Notes under the pieces: generated by a model
Database searches by the model: none
What the model was told of the DNA's origin: nothing
Seen by the model: only the letters and a program-made list of their open reading frames with translations
Position numbers and translations under genes: made by a program
From: Branchiostoma floridae
Lineage: Eukaryota; Chordata; Leptocardii; Amphioxiformes; Branchiostomatidae
Length of the DNA: 64,000 nt
Assembly (NCBI RefSeq): GCF_000003815.2
Contig: NC_049990.1
Coordinates: forward strand, 8,036,758-8,100,757
Direction of reading: 5' to 3'
In this document: positions 57,589-64,000 of the stretch, in pieces
Numbering within the stretch: the stretch's first letter is position 1
How the letters are laid out: the number at the start of each line of letters is the position of its first letter

Positions 57589-57594
57589 AATAAA
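57589..57594 (+). terminator. Polyadenylation signal AATAAA (ARGLU1)
   Basis: AATAAA about 820 bases after the ARGLU1 stop, followed by a GT/T-rich stretch (GTTATGTTTGTTGTTTTTTA). Confidence 0.65.
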
Positions 57595-58128
57595 GGATGT
57601 TAACCGGAAGAATGGCTGGAGTTATGTTTGTTGTTTTTTACTTAGACAAAGGTATGGAGGAGGCATGATTTCCAAACTTCACATGGAGTAGTGAAGATAA
57701 TGTAATTAAGCTAAGTATCAGATGTGGATCTCAGTTAACAATTTTGGGTTTGTGAATTGTCCGAATGGACCCAGGTGTTGAGAATAGGACTATCCCACAG
57801 CCCTGTCCCTGTTTAAGAAATGAAGAATTAAGAAAAAAATTCAAAATGTTCTCAAGCATACTGCCTCTCATTGGTTGAACCCCAAATTGCTACACTACCA
57901 TTGGTTGAAATGGAAATTGTGATGGGCAGTCTACAGACAGCTGAAAGATTGCCAACCTCTGTATGAACCTGTTGGGGCAAGCCTCCAGAGCAGGACCTAC
58001 CCAAGAAGTTTATCAAGCTGGTTACATCAGAGCCAGACCTAACATGGATGTGCCTTAGAGGAAGGTTAGAGAACCAAGTCTACAACACACTTGAAGAGCA
58101 GGGGGTCGCAAGAACTGGATGGCAGTTC

Positions 58129-58274
58129 TAGCCTCTGTTGCAGGCTTTCTGGGGCCTTTTTTTTGGCTCATAATACACTTTTGCTGGAAATCAGCAACCC
58201 AGTACAAGAAGAACTGGCCAGCAAAAGTGTATTATGAGCCAAAAAAGGCCCCAGAGAGCCTGCTACAGAGGCTA
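58129..58274. mobile_element. Foldback MITE of about 145 bp
   Basis: TAGCCTCTGTTGCAGGCTTT on the left pairs with the right end (GAGCCTGCTACAGAGGCTA) and inner TTGGCTCATAATACACTTTT pairs with AAAAGTGTATTATGAGCCAA, around a short centre near 58200. Confidence 0.85.
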
Positions 58275-58688
58275 AGCAGGTCAATGTAGAAACAACTTTG
58301 ATTGTCAAGATTGAATAGACATTCAAGCTCAGTGAAGTACAGTACCTAACCCATGTACCATACAGGAATGCTTTATTCATCACTGAGTATCACATACATG
58401 AAACATTAAAAGTCAAAGCTGAGAATATTACTAAGCAGCATGGGTTTGGGCAATTAGCCCTCTAAGTCTTCCTTCATATTAAGCAGTAGGACTTCATGGC
58501 CTAAAGATGTTTCATTGACAAGTATACACTTAAAGGAGAAACAAATTCCTCTGCAAAATAACATTTTGCATGTGCTGCACAATAAAGCACATTTTGACCA
58601 TGAAGTCATATCTATCGCACGGAACTGTCCGACCAAATTTGTATGCTGCATATGGCGTCCTTCTATCTAAAGATACAGCAATATACCA

Positions 58689-58858
58689 AAGTTCACAGTT
58701 ACTCAAAAACTGGATATAATTTTGGAAACTGTCAGATGTTTTAGACGGCATCCGCCATCTTTTGTCAGCCGCTGATGAAAGCGATTGCTGTCTGAAACAT
58801 CTGTTACCAAATTTTATCCAGTTGCTGGAGTAACTTACCTTGTGTATCCTATTACCTG
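58689..58858. mobile_element. Foldback MITE, 'GTTACTC...CTGGAT' family
   Basis: GTTACTCAAAAACTGGATAT, GTCAGATGTTTTAGACGGCA and the centre around TTTTGTCAGCCGCTG face an inverted half ending ATCCAGTTGCTGGAGTAAC. Related to 5186-5306. Confidence 0.7.
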
Positions 58859-59715
58859 GATGTCTAACCTTCATCAACATATACAGCAATATGATATATA
58901 AAAGGTAGTCATGAAATGCAGCAGTAAAACATAGTACATTACATAGCATTTGTGTTTCATAGCATGAATAAATAAGCATGTCCTATACTTTGGTATGATT
59001 ATTATCTACTATGATATGCAGTTTTCACTAGATGAGACTCTAGTTCAAGAATGGATCACATCTTTTGCAGGCGAAGACTTTGAGCCTCATGGTGTGGATT
59101 AAAACAGTGCATTACGATCTGCTTGTGGCACATACATTTGCTCCAATCGCTAAAGAGTCAACAGTCAACCAAAGAAGGCTAGTATCGGCAGTTTTTTGCT
59201 AGGGTCGGTTGGTAACCGGAAACAACATTTTTTCTCAGACCTTATGATATCCACGGAAAGGTATAAACCCCCAGACAAGGAGGTGTCAGAATTTGTGTTC
59301 CCCTATACTGGTGTATCACACTATTCTGTGAGGGCCACCATATCTGATGAGGAGATTGCTACAGCATTATGCAGTTTGTTTCAACAGTGAGACAACATTG
59401 TCATACAACCTCTTGACAACACATCTGATTGGCCAGCGATAATACATCACAAGGTACGTCAGTATACAATAGAATAACATCATCAATACACTTTCCCTTC
59501 AGAGAGTTGTTTACTTGATACAAGCTGTCATGTTAGTGTTACTCTCCAAGCAGAGGCTAGGTTCTGGCTTCTCTTTACGCCTTTTAGAAGTCTTGGTCAG
59601 GCTTTCCATTTTGTCAGATTGTCCACTAGTTACGCATAACCTTTACACTGGGAAGAGTGGCTAAGGCTGACAGTGCCATCCAGTTAGAGTAAAGGTGATG
59701 TATGTATCAATGTAA

Positions 59716-60061
59716 GGCCACACCAATTTAATTCGTTGGTTCTCAGATTCCCCGACCCATTTTTTTCCGATTTGGAAAAAAAAAAATATAGTCCCAAGAA
59801 AAATAATATAGGTTTTGCTATTGTAGACCTTTAAAAAAACCCATTCCAGGGGCACATACTGCTGATCCGAGCACTTATTTGCAGTAGCATAATCAGAACA
59901 GTGGTATAAAATCAAAGGAAGAGATTCATTGGATACATCATGCCATGAAAATCTGAAAACTTGACTACTTACCTTGTTTTTTTGTTATATAAGTTCACAG
60001 ACTTTTTGCAATTTTTTTTTCTGAAAAAATCTGAGAACCAAGAAATTAGATTGGTGTGGTC
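59716..60061. mobile_element. MITE of about 346 bp with inverted ends
   Basis: GGCCACACCAATTTAATT plus GGTTCTCAGATT at the left matches the complement of AATCTGAGAACCAAGAAATT and AGATTGGTGTGGTC at the right. The interior is AT-rich and non-coding. Confidence 0.75.
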
Positions 60062-60596
60062 TAATTTGACAAAATAGAAAAGCCAATAAAACGCCTAAAA
60101 ACGCAGAGTATGGTCCAGTCACAAAGCACCTAGGACGAATTATTTTCATGCTTTCAGACTTTAGCTAGTGCGGAGACCACCGTAAGACACCCTGAGCATT
60201 TAAAGACAGTGCTTTAGCTTATCACAACAGTGCAAGACATGTATTGTAATACTGTATCCATGTCATTGTCACTGGAGATCACAAGTTTATCAGCTCAATT
60301 ATTTGCAGTTAAAGCTGTATAAGCCACTTGATGGAAGAAACATTGCCTGGACCAATCACAACTGGACTGTTGATCACATGACTCCTGACCAAACAGATCC
60401 CACAAAAATTGGTTACAAGTTAGATCATGGGGCAATATGCCATTCCCAGCAACTTTGCAATGCATTCTAACACTATACTTTGCATATACATGCATTGGAC
60501 ACATGTCTAGCACATTAAAACACATTTGAATGTTCATGACCATGATGGAAGCAGTTTTTGTGGGTCTGAAATGATCTATTGGAAGACTGTTCTTGA

Positions 60597-63500
60597 TCAC
60601 ATGATGAAGTGCCTGGTGTAGTCATACTCAATGGTGGGGATCACTGCCTGCACAAACTTGAGGAAGATTAGAAGATACCTGAAGAACCATTAAGGAAGAC
60701 ATCTATCACAGACATTGTACATGTATTGAAATCTGATTTTCATCAACCTTATAACAGTTGTCAACTTAAGTTAAAACAATCAACAAAACAATCAGAAGTT
60801 AACAGGCAATTGCAACACAGTGTCACATCAGTTGCATATCTAGACTTTCAGAAGCAAGGACAATCACAATATCTATTTATTGAGAGTTACCACATTTGTG
60901 GAAGAATTGACATAGCAGGTGACTATCACCCTTTAAAGATGTCAACCCAGAGACCAGACTGGGAAGGACCCAGACTACAATGTACATACCCCACCTTGAG
61001 CACGTAGAAAAAAAAAAACACCACACTTATTGAAAATAGTAGGGGTCCTCCTTGGTGTGAGTGGATCAAATACTGTAATTCTGTTTGGAGATGAAGATTG
61101 TACTGCTCAGTACACACCTGGTGTGTTACACATTGGGACAGTTTACCAGCTATGCAATACCAACAAACAAAGCCTCACAGAGAAAGGATACATATGAACT
61201 CCCAGCTCTCCGCCTCCATCCGCAACTGTCTGGATTATCTTCTTCATCACATCTGCATGTCTGCAAGGAACAAGAAATGATGACTGTAAATGTGAGGCTT
61301 AGTTCTCCTTAGTAGTAGGAGACTGAAAGGCCATTGACAAATGTGCTTGGCGCCATGCTGTCAGAAAGAAGGAGTAGAGGAGAAGAGACGTGAAGAGCTG
61401 GATCGCAAACGGCAAGCCAAGACGGAAAAGAGACAAGACCCCATGCCCAGCACCATTTTCATCTTCAGAAGCGTGCAAACACATAAGTTTGTGGAGAGAG
61501 TACAATGCAAAAATCGTAAACATGAAACCATCAAAAATATTTTACGATTTACAGTTCTTAGCATCTTGTATAGGTTTTACTCACTTGCAGGGGTGTATGG
61601 AAGCCATGGGGGGTCCTGGTAGGTTTGGGTGTGCCTCCATGGTTACAGTTTTCTTGGCGTGGTCCTGGCTGATATCTTCATACATCTGTTCTACTGTTAG
61701 GGGTTTCCTGTTCTGGAAAGGTAAGAATGACGATAATGTATAAAGGAATGTCCACTGGCAGAAAAAAATATCTGTAGTACAAGTCATGTAAAACTAAACA
61801 TAAAAGTTTGCAAACTTGGTTTCGCTTGATCATATTTCCATGAGTATTTGATCAATTGCAGTCATTGAGAACATTATTCAATTACCTTTACAATGATATT
61901 CCATTTGTTACCATCATGCATTCATGGTTTGAGTAGCATTGCTACGTACATGTATATCGTGAAAAAGATGTGCCTGAACTTGATGTCTATCTGTTGGTTT
62001 CTAAGATTAACATGAGGAATTACATCATCGAAAAGCTTTCTTATTTTCCTTTTGTTATGATCGTGCAACAAATGCCATGACTGGTTTTGTCGGTAGGCCC
62101 CCCCCCCCAAAAAAATCCCTTCTTACAACCTTATCTTTTTTTCAGGGTTACAATTGGAAACATAGCACTGATTTTCCTAGGCCTCATTACTAACCTCATC
62201 ATATCCAAAGAGCCATAGTCTGGGTGTCTGGTAATATTTGTCGTAAGTGATGTTCAGGTCGTATGTTCTGGTCTGTAGAATCCCACTCTCTAGTGACGCC
62301 CCCTCCCCAGGACTCTCACTCTTCACTGCTGCCTTCACATCGAGTGTTGCCTATGGGAAAATACAGACACATCCTCAACATCAAATGGACCAAATGTATA
62401 GCCTATATAAAGTTGTCTTTTGATGAAACAGGACTGTCTCCAGTTTTGATTTTTTTTCCATCCCACTCACTGTTGGGGAGCCCATGTTGTTGATTTTCCT
62501 TGTTAAAACATGTTGTTTTATTATTAAGCTTGTGAAAATAGATTTTCAATAGTCATGAAGTTCAGATTTTCAGGATGGATGGGGTAACATTTTTACCGTC
62601 CCAACAAGTATATTTCCATTCTGGCAAGGGTCCTGGAGACAGCCCTGGATTTTGAAAGATTTATTTTGTTACTTAATTGTTAAAGTTACTCCTTAGAAAA
62701 GTCATCATTAAAATTGATTGAATCAGGAAAAGACTCATATATCATAATATATTTAGTAATACGTACATTGTCTTCTGCTTCTAACATTCCACTTTGTTCA
62801 TATGCTGCAGGGGACAATAAATTAAAAAGGTTAAAAATCATTCCTTGACAATTCAGAAGTTCTTCAGCTAGAAATCAAACTATGGCAGACTTCTGTAAAA
62901 TATGTGAGAACTTGACTTTGGGGTATATATAGTATGGCATAGTTGGCTTAAGTTTATCTTCCCTTTATATATACGGGGAGTTTCCTCAAACTTCGGTCAA
63001 AGTACAAAGTTAAACTAATGAATTCTATTGGTCCAGCCTAGCGGCACAATAAGTCTTCCAATGACAGTGAGTTATACATCCTACAGTACTACTGGTATAG
63101 TGGAATGCACACAATACAAGCTATATGGCCCCCTTTGGTCAGTTTAAAGTGTTTGAAGCCTTTGAAGCTCCCCTTTAGATGCTGCAATTTTTAGTCCAAA
63201 CTGTAAATCCTACCTTCCATGTCCTCTGCTTCCTCATCATCATCTTCCTCATCATCATCATCATCTGCAACGACAGCTGCTCCTTCAGTCTTCTGTGATG
63301 GAGTGAGATATTGGGAAAACCAGACCATGTCAAGACAATTGTATCCAAAACACCCTGCACGGCAATACTGCACAGTCCTCTGATACGTATACTTGCTAGA
63401 CTTTCTAGAAAATGGCATTGGTTTAAATCCCACCCAGTCATAATAACACCTTGGCACTGTGTGTAAAGTAGGTAAATAGCCGTGGACAACCTCAAGCCAA

Positions 63501-63982
63501 CCTTACAAAGCAGGCTGAATAAAAGATCTAAACTGGAACTATGGGCTCCATACTGATGATTGTGGTACTACAGATAACTCTGTTAGCTGAGCACTGATTC
63601 CACTCTTCTATATACCTCAGCACTGTGTAGTGTGGTGATAGAGATTTACAAGAATACCCAAATGTAAGTTCATATGAGACAGTAATCAAGATTATGATAC
63701 AATCTTAAACTTTGTAACCGTACACAAAACTAAAGCGCTTACCGACAAGCTTTCGATCAGTCCTCTGATCCTTTATAAGTTGTACTGACCCAAAGCCCAA
63801 CAAGAATAGTCTTACCTTTGGCTCCAGAGTCATTTCAGACACTGTCTCTGTTACTGATGTGATGGAGCTGGGGTCAGCGTTGTGATGGGTGTCCACCCAG
63901 CCCCCCTCCCCATCCTCTTCATCTATCACCTTCTCATACTCCTCTTGATACTCCATCTGTTTGCAGCGCTTGTAGCAGGGGA
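60597..63982 (-). CDS. ATG3: Autophagy-related protein 3, E2-like enzyme (3' part, 7 exons visible)
   Basis: Exons in transcript order: 63982-63816, 63292-63214, 62804-62767, 62350-62195, 61712-61585, 61260-61192, 60678-60597; all phases agree and the sequence ends HFIM. ATG3 is the E2-like enzyme that transfers LC3/Atg8 proteins to phosphatidylethanolamine on growing autophagosomes in the cytosol. Recognised blocks are [12 protein letters not shown] and [11 protein letters not shown], an acidic flexible stretch ([18 protein letters not shown]), [40 protein letters not shown], then the catalytic-site segment [20 protein letters not shown] with the active Cys in HPC. The C-terminus [20 protein letters not shown] is diagnostic. 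The N-terminal membrane-binding region lies beyond the right edge. Confidence 0.95.
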
Positions 63983-64000
63983 CTGAAAAAAACAGGTTAG

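Larger units (their letters stand above)
57600..60596. other. Intergenic region between ARGLU1 and ATG3 (convergent 3' ends)
   Basis: No gene was recognised. It contains three foldback elements (58129-58274, 58689-58858, 59716-60061) and part of the ATG3 3' UTR. The nearest canonical minus-strand AATAAA noticed for ATG3 is at 58372-58377, about 2.2 kb from the stop, so a variant signal may be used instead. Confidence 0.6.

Overview
The window is animal nuclear DNA: split genes with GT-AG introns, axonemal and autophagy genes, a CR1-type non-LTR retrotransposon, tRNA-derived SINE-like pieces and many foldback MITEs. Gene content, short exons, moderate introns and the repeat spectrum suggest an invertebrate deuterostome. 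A lancelet (Branchiostoma) is my best guess, inferred from character rather than from a database match.

Layout. 1-2370 is a nested, satellite-like tandem repeat. 2500-38793 (+) holds the 3' half of an axonemal dynein heavy chain gene orthologous to DNAH2: 46 exons, from the end of AAA1 through AAA2-AAA6, stalk and C-terminal domain, with the N-terminal half upstream of the window. A 100-N gap at 24721-24820 removes the 5' edge of one exon. DNAH2 introns carry an antisense CR1 retrotransposon (about 10357-14505), a recurrent 43-bp minisatellite, several foldback elements, and an eightfold tandem array of an intron tail plus exon head (31836-32960). 40191-45278 (-) is an eight-exon gene for a small secreted protein with two saposin-B-like domains. 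46233-48802 (-) is a TLC-domain membrane protein gene resembling TLCD4/TMEM56. 50718-56769 (+) is ARGLU1, a splicing and transcription cofactor. 60597-63982 (-) is the 3' part of ATG3, the E2-like enzyme of LC3/Atg8 lipidation; its first exons lie beyond the right edge.

The five genes act separately: ciliary motility (DNAH2), probable lysosomal or secreted lipid binding (saposin-like), membrane lipid homeostasis (TLC), mRNA processing (ARGLU1) and autophagy (ATG3). The exon joins reported were built by hand and keep reading phase; for the four shorter genes the summed coding length is also a multiple of three, apart from a suspect exon in the TLC gene.

The most interesting points are the repeated duplication of 3' splice sites with exon heads in two consecutive DNAH2 exons, the two-domain saposin-like gene with CLEAR-type E-boxes upstream, a 19-bp inverted repeat in ARGLU1 intron 2 that may mark a structured poison exon, a 2A-like motif followed by a PHD finger in the retrotransposon, and an 8-nt tandem duplication that disturbs a transmembrane segment of the TLC gene. 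No single new multi-gene system is evident.
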